Origin: Ferruginibacter sp. HRS2-29
GTDB taxonomy: Bacteria; Bacteroidota; Bacteroidia; Chitinophagales; Chitinophagaceae
Direction of reading: 5' to 3'
NCBI RefSeq assembly: GCF_024343615.1
Contig: NZ_RJUB01000015.1
Span: forward strand, 92,867-156,866
Length of the DNA: 64,000 nucleotides
The notes beneath the pieces are model-generated. The model was given only the letters and a program-made list of their open reading frames with translations, made no database searches and had not been told where the DNA came from. Of this stretch, positions 34,037-43,469 are shown one piece after another. Within the stretch, counting starts at the first letter, position 1. Every line of letters begins with the position of its first letter. The position numbers and the translations under genes were made by a program.

Positions 34037-34732
34037 TCACTTCTTCCTCACTGTCAGTTGTTCAATCCTTTTTTCATAATTTTTCCCCTCGAATATCCGC
34101 TGAACGTACACTCCGGCAGTATGTACCTGGTTGGGATCGAGTTCGCCGACAGGCACAAGTTCTTCTACTTCCGCAATGGTGATCTTTGCAGCCATCGCCA
34201 TCAGCGGATTGAAATTGCGTGCTGTGTCTTTGAAAATAAGGTTTCCCTGCGTATCCCCTTTCCAGGCCTTGACGAGTGCAAAATCAGCATCAAATGCATA
34301 TTCCAGCAGGTAATCTTTTCCGTTGAAATTACGGACCTCCTTGCCTTCGGCTACTTCGGTTCCTACGCCGGCAGGTGTAAAGATGGCAGGCATACCGTAC
34401 CCCGCCGCCATGCAACGCGTAGCCAATGTTCCCTGCGGGATAAGTTCCACTTCCAGTTCGCCACTCAGCAACTGCCTTTCAAATTCCGCATTTTCCCCTA
34501 CATAGGAAGAGATCATCTTTTTCACCTGGTGCTGTTTCAACAAAAGGCCGATACCAAAATCATCCACGCCGGCATTATTGGAAATACAGGTGAGCTCTTT
34601 CGTTCCTTTTTTTACAAGCGCCGCGATCCCGTTTTCAGGGATGCCGCAAAGCCCGAACCCACCCAGCATAATGGTGCTTCCATCAGGAATATCGGCCAAT
34701 GCCTGCTCAGCATTATCGAATATTTTTTTCAT
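34037..34732 (-). CDS. scoA: 3-oxoacid CoA-transferase subunit A
   Basis: The 231-aa alpha subunit pairs with scoB. Family motifs visible are [35 protein letters not shown] and [13 protein letters not shown]. It lies 17 bp downstream of the DUF4296 gene, suggesting read-through from the coaBC-porD-DUF4296 operon. Confidence 0.92.
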   Translation of the reverse strand: MKKIFDNAEQALADIPDGSTIMLGGFGLCGIPENGIAALVKKGTKELTCISNNAGVDDFGIGLLLKQHQVKKMISSYVGENAEFERQLLSGELEVELIPQGTLATRCMAAGYGMPAIFTPAGVGTEVAEGKEVRNFNGKDYLLEYAFDADFALVKAWKGDTQGNLIFKDTARNFNPLMAMAAKITIAEVEELVPVGELDPNQVHTAGVYVQRIFEGKNYEKRIEQLTVRKK

Positions 34733-34749
34733 AATCTTGAATCTCGTAA

Positions 34750-35199
34750 TTATTTAATGTTGGAAGTATCGATCCTTCCCCGGCCAAGACGGTTACGCGG
34801 AATATAGTTGCTGTCCCGCTTTGCCAGGCTATCGGGTCCCGCAGTCACAACAACCGGAACCACGATCTGCGGGTCAGGAATGCGCCTTTTGCGTGCTGTC
34901 ATGCTATCGAGTAACACCTGCATCTCGTCCGGATGCTGCTGATACCAGGTATAACTGTTATAAAACTCTTCTTTCGTGATCTTATATTTCGCGAAGATGG
35001 CTTTCTGCAATCGGACATTTTCTGCCGGAAGATTTTTGGAAGAGTCTACGCTGATGAAATCGGTGGTAAAAATATCAGCCCTGATATAATCCCACAACAC
35101 CTCCTGCATCTTATCCGGCTCAATGATGCCGCGGCTTTTTTTATCCGAACAGGCAAACAGCACCGTACACAACAGCATAGCCAACAGGTATCTCATCAT
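34750..35199 (-). CDS. DUF4296 lipoprotein
   Basis: A 149-aa lipoprotein: [19 protein letters not shown] has the lipobox, with Cys17. The DUF4296 core covers about 30-110 ([39 protein letters not shown]); the tail is Arg/Pro-rich. The family is confined to Bacteroidota and of unknown function. The start overlaps the DUF4835 stop (ATGA), so the two are translationally coupled. Confidence 0.85.
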   Translation of the reverse strand: MMRYLLAMLLCTVLFACSDKKSRGIIEPDKMQEVLWDYIRADIFTTDFISVDSSKNLPAENVRLQKAIFAKYKITKEEFYNSYTWYQQHPDEMQVLLDSMTARKRRIPDPQIVVPVVVTAGPDSLAKRDSNYIPRNRLGRGRIDTSNIK

Positions 35200-36116
35200 T
35201 TTAATTCATCTTTATATTTTCCGGCATTGGTGATATCGAGCTTGGGCAAAAGTTCCAATGCCCTGGCTTTATCCTGTGGCAATGCTTTGGAAAATATCTT
35301 CACCAACTCTGTACCCTTTCCCTGAAAAAAGAACTGGTTGATCATCGTGTTCGGATTATCCGTATTGAACTTATCAAGCAGGTTCAATACATTGATCATT
35401 TCTGCACGGGCGGCATTCTCATCATCATAGAACTTATCCATCCCCAGGCGGTAGTAATTGTAGTAAGCGTCGTGCATGGCACTATATCGTGTATTCAACA
35501 TATTTTCTACCAGCCAGTAACGGTTACGTAATCCGTCAAATGCACGCCAGCCACTTATTCCACGGCCATCGGGTGCATTGTTTACAATATTCTGTGCCTT
35601 TAAAAAATAAGTATCACCGCCATGAAGTGAAAATGAAGCGTAATCGAAAGCGATAATGAGGTTGGCGTAATAAGCGAATACGGCCGTAAGATTAGATACC
35701 AGCGCATCATTACCCGCCACCCTGTTTTCATTGTATTCGAGCTGCTGAAATTCTACATACTTAAAGATGACATTATCATCCTTAAAATTTACGATCGGCG
35801 ACAGGTACGATGTGTTGAACACAGGCCGGGCCGCCTGAATGGTCAGCGATGCGCTGTATACATTCAGTTCGCTGGTTTGCTCCAGGTTCAGTAAGAAATT
35901 ACAGGCGATCTTTTCATTCGGGGCAAAAGCGTCGGATGTCCATTTCCTGTTGTTCAAAAAATTATTCAACGCTGTCTGCAGCGTAACGAATGCATTCTTA
36001 TTTACAATGTTATTTAAACGTGTAGTCACTACCGTTACCTTGGCATTCAGTTCCTGGGCTTTCGCACCTGCACTGAAGAGGAATATTAAACCGGCGGCTA
36101 CAATCAATTTACGCAT
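35196..36116 (-). CDS. porD: DUF4835 family protein (T9SS-associated PorD)
   Basis: The 306-aa exported protein starts MRKLIVAAGLIFLFSAGAKA and continues QELNAKVTVVTTRLNNIVNK, the DUF4835 opening. I recall this family being named type IX secretion protein PorD, though its exact role is not settled. The gene overlaps the coaBC end by 8 bp, a conserved coaBC-DUF4835 order in Bacteroidota. T9SS cargo proteins occur later in the window, so the system is present. An in-frame upstream ATG at 36125 is possible. Confidence 0.85.
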   Translation of the reverse strand: MRKLIVAAGLIFLFSAGAKAQELNAKVTVVTTRLNNIVNKNAFVTLQTALNNFLNNRKWTSDAFAPNEKIACNFLLNLEQTSELNVYSASLTIQAARPVFNTSYLSPIVNFKDDNVIFKYVEFQQLEYNENRVAGNDALVSNLTAVFAYYANLIIAFDYASFSLHGGDTYFLKAQNIVNNAPDGRGISGWRAFDGLRNRYWLVENMLNTRYSAMHDAYYNYYRLGMDKFYDDENAARAEMINVLNLLDKFNTDNPNTMINQFFFQGKGTELVKIFSKALPQDKARALELLPKLDITNAGKYKDELK

Positions 36117-37302
36117 GTGCAACATTAATGAGGGTGTTTATAATATCAGCGGCTATCTCGCTTTTGGGCCTGGTATCGAAATGATGCTCGTTACCCTGCT
36201 TGTCAAAAATAGTGATTTTGTTCGTGTCGTGGCCGAAACCCGCACCTGCATCCTTCAGCGAATTCAATACGATCATATCCGCATTTTTCTGCTGAAGCTT
36301 TTTAAGTGCATGTTCCTTTTCATTGGTTGTTTCCAATGCGAACCCTGCCACAAACTGACCCTCTTTTTTCAACTCGCCTAATCGTTTCAATATATCCGCT
36401 GTCTTCTTTAATTCCAATGTGAGTGTTTCGCCGCTCTTTTTGATCTTTTCGGGCGCTACAGTTACCGGGGTGTAATCTGCTACTGCAGCACACATGATGG
36501 CGATATCCACCGATGGAAAAATGCTTGTACAGGCATCGTACATTTCGCTGGCGGAAACCACCCGTTTCACAGTCATTCCCGCGGGGACTTTCTCTACTGT
36601 AGGGCCCAGCACCAAAGTCACATCGGCACCACGACTGCGGCATTCTTCGGCCAACGCTATCCCCATTTTTCCGGAGGAATGATTACCGATAAAACGCACC
36701 GGGTCCATCGCTTCGTAAGTTGGTCCCGCGCTTACCAGTATTTTTTTACCTGTCAGCTGTACTTTTTTTTTAAACCATTCTTCCAGCCATGCTACTATTT
36801 CTTCCGGCTCGGCCATACGCCCCTGCCCCGTTAATCCGCTGGCAAGTTCGCCGCTATTGACAGGGATCACTTCATTATGATACGACTTTATCGTTGCAAT
36901 ATTTTTTTGTGTGGAAGGATGGAGCCACATGTCTTCGTCCATCGCGGGAGCCGCCACTACAGGGCAGGTGGCGGAAAGATACACCGCCATCAGCAGGTTG
37001 TCGCAGGCGCCACTGGCCATACTGGACAGTGTGTTGCAGGTTAACGGCGCCATCAGCATGATATCCGCCCAGCGGCCCAGCATCACATGATTGGACCAGG
37101 TGTCGTTTTCTGACAGTTCGAATAATACATCGTTCTTTGATAAAGTACTCAAAGTAAGCGGGGCGATAAATGAAGTGGCGGGTGGTGTCATGATGACCTT
37201 CACTTCAGCACCGGCTTTTATCAGCAATCGTACGATCACGGCAGATTTATAGGCAGCTATACTTCCGGTGATCCCTAAAATGATCTTTTTCCCTTTGAGC
37301 AT
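36109..37302 (-). CDS. coaBC: Bifunctional phosphopantothenoylcysteine decarboxylase/synthetase
   Basis: The 397-aa enzyme makes phosphopantetheine for CoA. The CoaC flavoprotein half (1-185) has KIILGITGSIAAYKSAVIVR, MTPPATSFIAPLTL and PAMDEDMW (substrate-recognition clamp). The CoaB half (about 190-397) has ILVSAGPTYEAMDPVRFIGN and SSGKMGIALAEE. The start at 37302 is preferred over 37317 because the latter lies in the hairpin just upstream. Confidence 0.95.
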   Translation of the reverse strand: MLKGKKIILGITGSIAAYKSAVIVRLLIKAGAEVKVIMTPPATSFIAPLTLSTLSKNDVLFELSENDTWSNHVMLGRWADIMLMAPLTCNTLSSMASGACDNLLMAVYLSATCPVVAAPAMDEDMWLHPSTQKNIATIKSYHNEVIPVNSGELASGLTGQGRMAEPEEIVAWLEEWFKKKVQLTGKKILVSAGPTYEAMDPVRFIGNHSSGKMGIALAEECRSRGADVTLVLGPTVEKVPAGMTVKRVVSASEMYDACTSIFPSVDIAIMCAAVADYTPVTVAPEKIKKSGETLTLELKKTADILKRLGELKKEGQFVAGFALETTNEKEHALKKLQQKNADMIVLNSLKDAGAGFGHDTNKITIFDKQGNEHHFDTRPKSEIAADIINTLINVAHA

Positions 37303-37309
37303 AAAGTAA

Positions 37310-37335
37310 AACGGCACGCTTTTTTGCGTGCCGTT
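37310..37335 (-). terminator. Terminator/leader hairpin between rpoZ and coaBC
   Basis: A 10-bp stem, AACGGCACGC/GCGTGCCGTT with a T6 loop, is followed on the minus strand by TTTTACTTT. It sits 8 bp before the coaBC start and 53 bp after rpoZ, so it either ends the bamD-rpoZ message or occludes coaBC. Confidence 0.7.
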
Positions 37336-37387
37336 AAAATTATAACTTCTTATTGAAACCGTGCGTTAAAATTAAATCCATTCCAGC

Positions 37388-37729
37388 TTAGCTGAAAAGA
37401 TCTTCATCATTCTTACGGAAGTACACTTTGTCTTCCAGGAACTCCGTAGTAGCCAGCAATGCGGGGTTAGGCATGCGTTCGTAAGCGCGGGATATTTCAA
37501 TCTGCTCTTTATTTTCATGGATCTCTTCCAGGCTATCGGTATGGCTGGCAAACTCTTCCAGTTTGTTGTGCAGTTCTTCCTTGATGGTTATATTGATCTG
37601 GTTAGCCCTTTTTGCAATGATGGCAATTGACTCGTATAAATTACCAGTCTTGTTTTTCAGGTCGATCAATTTTTTCGGTTCTACTACACTGCTGGTATTA
37701 GCGCTTAGCTGACGACGTAGTTTGCTCAT
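37388..37729 (-). CDS. rpoZ: RNA polymerase omega subunit (Bacteroidota type)
   Basis: A 113-aa omega-like protein that stabilises beta-prime. The core ESIAIIAKRANQINITIKEE (about residues 33-52) resembles the omega helix motif ALxIxxxRARQI. The position between bamD and coaBC is the conserved Bacteroidota location. The start overlaps the bamD 3' end by 32 bp. Confidence 0.85.
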   Translation of the reverse strand: MSKLRRQLSANTSSVVEPKKLIDLKNKTGNLYESIAIIAKRANQINITIKEELHNKLEEFASHTDSLEEIHENKEQIEISRAYERMPNPALLATTEFLEDKVYFRKNDEDLFS

Positions 37730-38528
37730 TTTGTATATCTTTTATATGATTTTTACTTAAGTTGCTATATTCTTCTGCGCTTTTGAGCAGTTTGCTATCC
37801 GGGTACCTGTCCATAAAATCCTGGTATTCGGTAGTTACTTTACCATAACGCTCTTCCTGTTTGTCTATTATGCTCAGTTTGGCAAATCGGTAATAAGATT
37901 TTACCACCATGTATTTATATTCATCTCCTTTAGCCGATTCAGGATAGTTGTTCAAAAGATCTGCGAATGCGATTGCCGAAGCCCTGAATTGCCCGAGGTT
38001 ATAATATAACTGTGCTGCCCTGAATTCTTTTTGTTCCAGTTTTTGCCTGCAAAGATCGATGATCGCTGTAGCCTCCTTGGTCCTCTCGGATCCCGGATGC
38101 GTATTGATGAAACTCTGCATCATATTCATCGCTTTCACCGTATTTACCTGTTCCAGTTCCAGTTTAGGACTCTGCTTGTAGAAAGAATAAGCCCTCATGT
38201 AATCCACTTCTTCGGCCTTGGCGCTGGTAGGAAAAACTTCGAGGTAACCTTTGAAGAGATTCTCTGCATCCCTGTATTGCCCCTGGTAATAATAACAGTA
38301 AGCATATTTATAATAAAGATCTTCAAATTTCTGTGTTCCCTTAAAAACCGGGAACAACGATTCGTAAAGTTCCTGGGCATGACGATAACTACCTTTACTA
38401 TAGTATTCATCCGCCTTCGCGAGCTTGAAATCCACATCCTTGCTTTTTTCGATCTTGCTGTATTTACCACAGGAAACTACCACAAGGCTTACCAATATTA
38501 CCGCGAAAACATTTTTGATCAATTTCAT
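37698..38528 (-). CDS. bamD: Outer membrane assembly lipoprotein BamD
   Basis: A 276-aa TPR lipoprotein, partner of BamA in inserting beta-barrels. The lipobox is in MKLIKNVFAVILVSLVVVSC (Cys20). TPR-like repeats include ADEYYSKGSYRHAQELYESL and YKYAYCYYYQGQYRDAENLF. The start at 38528 (MKLIK) is chosen over 38540. Overlap with rpoZ suggests one transcript, which the conserved neighbourhood supports. Confidence 0.93.
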   Translation of the reverse strand: MKLIKNVFAVILVSLVVVSCGKYSKIEKSKDVDFKLAKADEYYSKGSYRHAQELYESLFPVFKGTQKFEDLYYKYAYCYYYQGQYRDAENLFKGYLEVFPTSAKAEEVDYMRAYSFYKQSPKLELEQVNTVKAMNMMQSFINTHPGSERTKEATAIIDLCRQKLEQKEFRAAQLYYNLGQFRASAIAFADLLNNYPESAKGDEYKYMVVKSYYRFAKLSIIDKQEERYGKVTTEYQDFMDRYPDSKLLKSAEEYSNLSKNHIKDIQNEQTTSSAKR

Positions 38529-38537
38529 AAAGAATTG

Positions 38538-38545
38538 CAAAATTA
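38538..38545 (-). promoter_or_regulatory. Promoter -7 element for bamD
   Basis: TAATTTTG on the minus strand, 9 bp before the bamD ATG, fits TAnnTTTG and implies a very short leader. Confidence 0.5.
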
Positions 38546-38603
38546 ACTGATTTTGTTCAAAAATGAACCTATTTTAATTATTCTCCAAAAATCATACGTT
38601 AAA

Positions 38604-38706
38604 AGGTTCAAAATGTTCAAGAGGTTCAAAATGTTATGACCATTTGAACCTTTGAACCTCTTGAACCTTTTGAACCTTTTGAACCTTTTGAACCTTTTGA
38701 ACCTTT
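38604..38706. repeat. TTTTGAACC nonamer hairpin between the OmpA/TSP3 gene and bamD
   Basis: Left arm GGTTCAAAATGTTCAAGAGG (38605-38624) plus one more word; right arm 38643-38705 has about seven TTGAACC words, the last four as perfect tandem TTTTGAACC nonamers. Confidence 0.8.
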
Positions 38707-38715
38707 CAGAATAAA

Positions 38716-38739
38716 AAACCCTCCCAAAAGGGAGGGTTT
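38716..38739 (-). terminator. Terminator behind OmpA/TSP3 porin gene
   Basis: A 10-bp stem, AAACCCTCCC/GGGAGGGTTT, has an AAAA loop and a T6 run on the minus strand, 45 bp after the porin stop. Confidence 0.9.
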
Positions 38740-38783
38740 CATCATTGAGCAAAAAGTGGAATTAAAACTTATTTTAGTTAGAC

Positions 38784-40415
38784 TTATTTAATGTCTACTG
38801 TGTTTTTATCTCCACCACCAACTTCGCAGTTAGTAGTGATCCTGTCTGCACTGATACCTTCTTTTTCAACAAGGTATTGTTTTGCAGCTTCTACCCTTTT
38901 CTGGCAAACAGCCTGAGAAGCTTTAGATGCTTCAGGGTAGCCATTGATAGTGATAGTACAAGTAGGATTAGCTTTCAATTTAGCTGCCACAGTTGACAAC
39001 AGAGCTTTGTTATCGTTGCTGATAGAAGCAGTATTTCCTTTGAAAGTGATGCTTGGGTAATCAGTAGGGCAAGCGTTTACCGGAACTGCAGCAATATTTT
39101 TGCAGCATTCTGGATCTGGACATTTACCAACACCATCAGCGTCAACTGGTTGACATTCTGTAGGAGTGATCAATTGTTTATCCTTGCAATCCGGAACACC
39201 ATCACCATCTGTATCTTTAGTTACACCGTGAGTATCAACCGGGCAACCTGCAGGAGTGTTTGGTTCGCGATCAAGCTGATCAACAACACCATCACCATCA
39301 GCATCGTCGAATACTGGTTTTGGAAGTTTCATGTGCTTTGGATTGTTCAACTCGCTGTAAGCGTAATCCAAAGGATTCAACCACCATAGTGGTTCAACAG
39401 ATTTTGCACCAAGGTTGAAATTCAAACCAAGAGACAGGTAGTTGTAAGAATCGTAATCACGTGTAAGTACCGGATCACCAACTCCTTGTTCCTGCCAGCG
39501 CTGGCCATCCAACAGATCATCCTTCACGAAAGTGTGACGGTCTTCCAAAGCGATGTTAATGCGCCTGCTAAGTTTGAAGGCAACACCAGCCAATACAGTT
39601 CCTGATGGTTTCAGGGTTTTGTCGCCCAAAACCGGACGGCGTGAACCTTGAGATTCAGCAGCTGTTTCATACGTATCATCCATACCGTCTTTCAACGCTT
39701 TACGGATGTCTTTGCGGTTTTTGTAAACATCAGCACCCTGCTGGTTGTACACGTTCCTGAAAAGTGCAGCATAATTATTGCCATTAGCATCCAATGCGTT
39801 CACTTTTACATCATACACAGTAGCACCTAAACCGACACCACCATAAAGTACGAAACCAGTTTTTTGTTTGTGGAAACGAACATTGTTCAGCGTAAAAATA
39901 CCCTGGATGCTCAGATCCTGAACGTTTGTCTTGTAGTTGTAGTAAACAAGATCTTTTGAAGTTGCAGCGGCACCACCGTAACCATAACGGTATTCGATAT
40001 TACCGGCATTGCTCCTCTGGACGGAAGCGTACCTGTTCCAGGCGCTGTTCCTTGAGAAGTTTTCAGAAATAGTCCAGTTAAGACCTTTTGCATTACCATT
40101 CAGGTATTGCGCCCTTAACGAGAAAATGTAACCGAACGCTTTCCTTACATGAGCAGAGAAACCGAAAGTCGGGATCTTGGAGCTTACATCGCCGGAGATT
40201 GTTGGTACACCGCCAGAAATACCGATTTCCCACATATTGCGTGGTTTTGCAGGAAAATTGTACGAATTATTCCAGAATTCGTTTTGCTGCGGCATTCTTT
40301 TAGAAGTGATTACGGAAGAGTCATAAATGTCATAACCACTCCCGGTTTGTGCGAATGCTCCTACTGAAAGCAGCATAAACGCCATTAAAAATAATTTGTA
40401 CTTTTTGCTTGCCAT
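38784..40415 (-). CDS. OmpA-family outer membrane protein with TSP3 repeats
   Basis: A 543-aa protein with signal peptide MASKKYKLFLMAFMLLSVGAFA. The N-terminal beta-barrel covers about 45-365. Calcium-binding thrombospondin type 3 repeats follow (about 375-430; DADGDGVVDQLDREPNTP, DTDGDGVPDCKD), with a Cys-rich linker (CPDPECCKN). A C-terminal OmpA-like domain (about 450-543) comes last. In the OmpA domain the usual GHTD is GYPE and the final NRRVE is absent, so peptidoglycan binding may differ from the norm. Probably an abundant structural porin. Confidence 0.9.
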   Translation of the reverse strand: MASKKYKLFLMAFMLLSVGAFAQTGSGYDIYDSSVITSKRMPQQNEFWNNSYNFPAKPRNMWEIGISGGVPTISGDVSSKIPTFGFSAHVRKAFGYIFSLRAQYLNGNAKGLNWTISENFSRNSAWNRYASVQRSNAGNIEYRYGYGGAAATSKDLVYYNYKTNVQDLSIQGIFTLNNVRFHKQKTGFVLYGGVGLGATVYDVKVNALDANGNNYAALFRNVYNQQGADVYKNRKDIRKALKDGMDDTYETAAESQGSRRPVLGDKTLKPSGTVLAGVAFKLSRRINIALEDRHTFVKDDLLDGQRWQEQGVGDPVLTRDYDSYNYLSLGLNFNLGAKSVEPLWWLNPLDYAYSELNNPKHMKLPKPVFDDADGDGVVDQLDREPNTPAGCPVDTHGVTKDTDGDGVPDCKDKQLITPTECQPVDADGVGKCPDPECCKNIAAVPVNACPTDYPSITFKGNTASISNDNKALLSTVAAKLKANPTCTITINGYPEASKASQAVCQKRVEAAKQYLVEKEGISADRITTNCEVGGGDKNTVDIK

Positions 40416-40462
40416 AACTTAATGATTGAAATTTCTAATTTTTATACGAGTTGATTAATAAG

Positions 40463-40470
40463 CAAATTTA
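40463..40470 (-). promoter_or_regulatory. Promoter -7 element for OmpA/TSP3 gene
   Basis: TAAATTTG on the minus strand, 47 bp before the start, fits TAnnTTTG and leaves an ordinary-length leader. Confidence 0.5.
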
Positions 40471-40750
40471 TCGCATTGAATGCCAATATACAAATTTTTT
40501 TAGCAATTATTTATATAAACGCATTTTGATATCCCGATTTTAAGTAGTAAATGGTATAAAATCAATACGGTTTCATTTTCCCGATAGCTTCTACTAGACG
40601 CATCTGACCTGGAATTAGTTGCATGGAGTAAATTAAAAAATTACGAATTACGAATTACGAACTGGTTCATTTGCAGCAGAAACACCTTTTCCCCATTCGT
40701 AATTTGCAATTCGTAATTCTTAATTGAACTATCTTGCTTCTTTTTTATAA
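40471..40750. repeat. Spacer with GAATTAC heptamer hairpin
   Basis: This is the promoter-distal part of the 335-bp spacer between the divergent porin and polyprenyl synthase genes. TTACGAATTACGAATTACGA (40641-40660) faces ATTCGTAATTTGCAATTCGT (from 40695) around a 35-nt loop. From 40471 to about 40635 I see only AT-rich unannotated sequence. I see no gene. Confidence 0.65.
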
Positions 40751-41713
40751 ATGAAATTTGTAACTGATATCATCGGAACCGAGCTGAAAACCTTTGAAAA
40801 GAAGTTTTCGGAGGCGGTAGAAAGTAATACCCCCTTCCTGGATACGATAATGAAATACATTATCAAACGGAAAGGGAAACAATTACGCCCCATGTTCGTT
40901 TTTCTGAGCGCCCGCCTGCATGGCCCCGTCAACGAAAGCACCTACAGGGCTGCCGCTCTCGTTGAAATGTTGCACACAGCCACCCTCGTGCACGATGATG
41001 TGGTAGACGAATCTTTTGAGCGACGGGGGTTTTTCTCCATCAATGCCGTCTGGAAAAACAAGATCGCCGTACTGGTCGGCGATTACCTGCTGTCCAAAGG
41101 CCTCCTGCTTTCCACTTCCAATGAAGATTTTCAGCACCTGCACATCCTCTCGGATGCCGTACGCAAAATGAGTGAAGGCGAATTATTACAGATTGAAAAA
41201 TCGAGGAAACTCAATCTCGATGAAGCCGTTTATTTTGAGATCATCCGCAATAAAACCGCTTCCCTGCTGTCTTCCGCCTGTGGTGTGGGCGCTTACAGCA
41301 CCACCAAAAGCGAGGAAATAACAGCGCAGATGAAACTTTTCGGCGAAAAGGTCGGCATCGCTTTCCAGATCAAAGACGACCTTTTTGATTATGGCAATGA
41401 AGATGTGGGCAAACCTACCGGAAATGACATTCAGGAAAAAAAACTGACTTTACCGTTGATTTTCACCCTCAATAATATGGAACGTTCCGGAAAAAAAGAA
41501 CTTATTTACATCATCAAGAACGAGAACAAGGATAAGAAAAGAGTGCAGCATGTGATCGACACGGTGGTGAAAACAGGGGGGATCGAATACGCCCGCAAAA
41601 AAATGTTCGAATACCGCGACGAAGCCCTTGCCATCCTCTATTCTTTTCCCGAAGGCCCCGAGCGTAATGCCCTGGAGGAACTCGTGCGTTATACTACAGA
41701 CAGAAAATATTAA
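40751..41713 (+). CDS. Polyprenyl (all-trans) diphosphate synthase
   Basis: The 320-aa prenyltransferase extends isoprenoid chains, probably for the quinone side chain (octaprenyl/solanesyl type). Both aspartate-rich motifs are present: LVHDDVVDES (first, about residue 82) and FQIKDDLFDYGNED (second, about 209). GKQLRPMFVFLSARL is also conserved. Chain length cannot be read off. recJ starts 2 bp after its stop, so the two are coupled. Confidence 0.92.
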   Translation: MKFVTDIIGTELKTFEKKFSEAVESNTPFLDTIMKYIIKRKGKQLRPMFVFLSARLHGPVNESTYRAAALVEMLHTATLVHDDVVDESFERRGFFSINAVWKNKIAVLVGDYLLSKGLLLSTSNEDFQHLHILSDAVRKMSEGELLQIEKSRKLNLDEAVYFEIIRNKTASLLSSACGVGAYSTTKSEEITAQMKLFGEKVGIAFQIKDDLFDYGNEDVGKPTGNDIQEKKLTLPLIFTLNNMERSGKKELIYIIKNENKDKKRVQHVIDTVVKTGGIEYARKKMFEYRDEALAILYSFPEGPERNALEELVRYTTDRKY

Positions 41714-41715
41714 GC

Positions 41716-43419
41716 TTGGAAAAGAGATGGAACATACTGGCTTTTGACGAAGCCAAAGCTACGGCGTTGCAGCAACAGCTGAAGATCAGCAAACGCCTGT
41801 GTGGCATACTGGTTCAGCGGGGCATCGAAGACTTTGAAAGTTCCCGCAATTATTTCCGCCCCCGACTCTCCATGCTCCATAGCCCATGGCTGATGAAGGA
41901 TATGGATAAAGCTGTCACACGCCTCATCTCCGCTTTTGACAATAAAGAAAAAATACTGGTATTTGGCGATTACGATGTGGATGGCACTACCGCTGTGGCC
42001 TCTATGTATAGTTTTCTTTCCGGCATATACGATCCGGCCTTGCTGGATTTTTATATTCCTCACCGCTACCGCGAGGGGTATGGCGTAAGCAAAGCGGGGA
42101 TTGATCATGCTGCCGCCAATGGATACGGGCTCATCGTGTGCCTCGATTGCGGGATCAAATCGGTAGAACTGATCGCTTATGCAGCATCGCTGGGGATAGA
42201 TTTTATCGTTTGCGATCATCACCTGCCCGGCGAAGAATTACCTCCTGCTGCCGCGATATTGAATCCCAAGCAACCAGGCTGCGAATATCCTTACAAGGAA
42301 TTATGCGGCTGTGGCGTAGGCTTCAAGCTGATGACGGCATTGACCGAAGCGCTGAATACAGATGAAGGAAATCTCTACAGCTATCTTGACCTGGTAGCTA
42401 CCGCTATAGCGGCAGATATTGTACCTATAACCGGAGAGAACCGCGTGCTTGCTTATTTCGGGTTAAAAAAGATCAATGAGAATCCCCTGCCGGGAATAAG
42501 ATCCCTGGTTGAATTGTCGGGTGCGAAGCCGCCACTCAGCATTACAAATGTTGTGTTTGTTATTGCACCAAGAGTGAATGCTGCAGGGCGTATGGACGAT
42601 GCCCGTAAAGCGGTGCAATTGTTTATCGAAAAAGATCCGGTCAAAGCTTTCGGGCTGGCCGAAATGCTGCACAACGATAATGCGGAACGAAAAGAAGCCG
42701 ACCGCTCCATCACAGCAGAAGCGCTGGAACTGATGATTGAAGATATTGATCTCAACGACAAGACATCGACCGTGGTATACCGCGAACACTGGCACAAAGG
42801 TGTGGTGGGCATTGTAGCTTCCCGGCTGATCGAAACACATCACCGCCCTACCGTGGTGCTTACCTACAGCAACGGCCTGGCCACCGGAAGCGCCAGGAGC
42901 GTACCCGGATTCAATCTTTATGAAGCCATTTACGCCTGCCGCGAATACCTGGTAGCGTATGGCGGGCATTTTGCCGCGGCAGGTTTATCGATGTTGCCCG
43001 AACATGTAGAGCCGTTCCGGCAAAAATTTGAAATGGTCGTGGAAACCACGATCGATAAACAATTGCTGATCCCCGAAATTGTGATCGATGCAGAACTCGA
43101 TCTTACAGAAATAAAAGAAGCCTTTTACAGTATACTCACACAGATGGAACCATACGGCCCGCAGAATATGCGCCCCGTGTTCATCACAAAAAATGTAACA
43201 GACACTGGTTTTTCGAGGATATTGAAAGAACAACATGTTCGTTTTTCCATCTGGCAAAAAGATGTGGTGCTAACGGGCATCGGTTTCAACATGGCGGATA
43301 AATTTCCGCTGATAGAATCCAGGCGGCCATTTGATATCGTGTACACGATCGATGAAAACGAATGGAACGGAACAAAAACGCTGCAGCTGAAAGTAATAGA
43401 TGTGAAGTTCAGCGGGTGA
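41716..43419 (+). CDS. recJ: Single-stranded-DNA-specific exonuclease RecJ
   Basis: The 567-aa 5'-3' exonuclease acts in recombination and mismatch repair. DHH-family motifs: FGDYDVDGTTAVASMY, CLDCGIKS, VCDHHLPGEELP, and the DHHA1 signature YGGHFAAAGLS. The C-terminal OB domain is present. The start appears to be TTG at 41716, giving MEKRWNILAFDEAKA. It sits 2 bp after the polyprenyl synthase stop, and no in-frame ATG is near. Confidence 0.95.
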   Translation: MEKRWNILAFDEAKATALQQQLKISKRLCGILVQRGIEDFESSRNYFRPRLSMLHSPWLMKDMDKAVTRLISAFDNKEKILVFGDYDVDGTTAVASMYSFLSGIYDPALLDFYIPHRYREGYGVSKAGIDHAAANGYGLIVCLDCGIKSVELIAYAASLGIDFIVCDHHLPGEELPPAAAILNPKQPGCEYPYKELCGCGVGFKLMTALTEALNTDEGNLYSYLDLVATAIAADIVPITGENRVLAYFGLKKINENPLPGIRSLVELSGAKPPLSITNVVFVIAPRVNAAGRMDDARKAVQLFIEKDPVKAFGLAEMLHNDNAERKEADRSITAEALELMIEDIDLNDKTSTVVYREHWHKGVVGIVASRLIETHHRPTVVLTYSNGLATGSARSVPGFNLYEAIYACREYLVAYGGHFAAAGLSMLPEHVEPFRQKFEMVVETTIDKQLLIPEIVIDAELDLTEIKEAFYSILTQMEPYGPQNMRPVFITKNVTDTGFSRILKEQHVRFSIWQKDVVLTGIGFNMADKFPLIESRRPFDIVYTIDENEWNGTKTLQLKVIDVKFSG

Positions 43420-43446
43420 ATGAGTGAATGGGTCAATGGGTGAATA
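43414..43446. repeat. GTGAATG heptamer run at the recJ stop
   Basis: GGTGAATGAGTGAATGGGTC and GGGTGAATAG words begin inside the last recJ codons. This is a single arm. Confidence 0.5.
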
Positions 43447-43469
43447 GATAACGGGCTTAAAACAATAGA

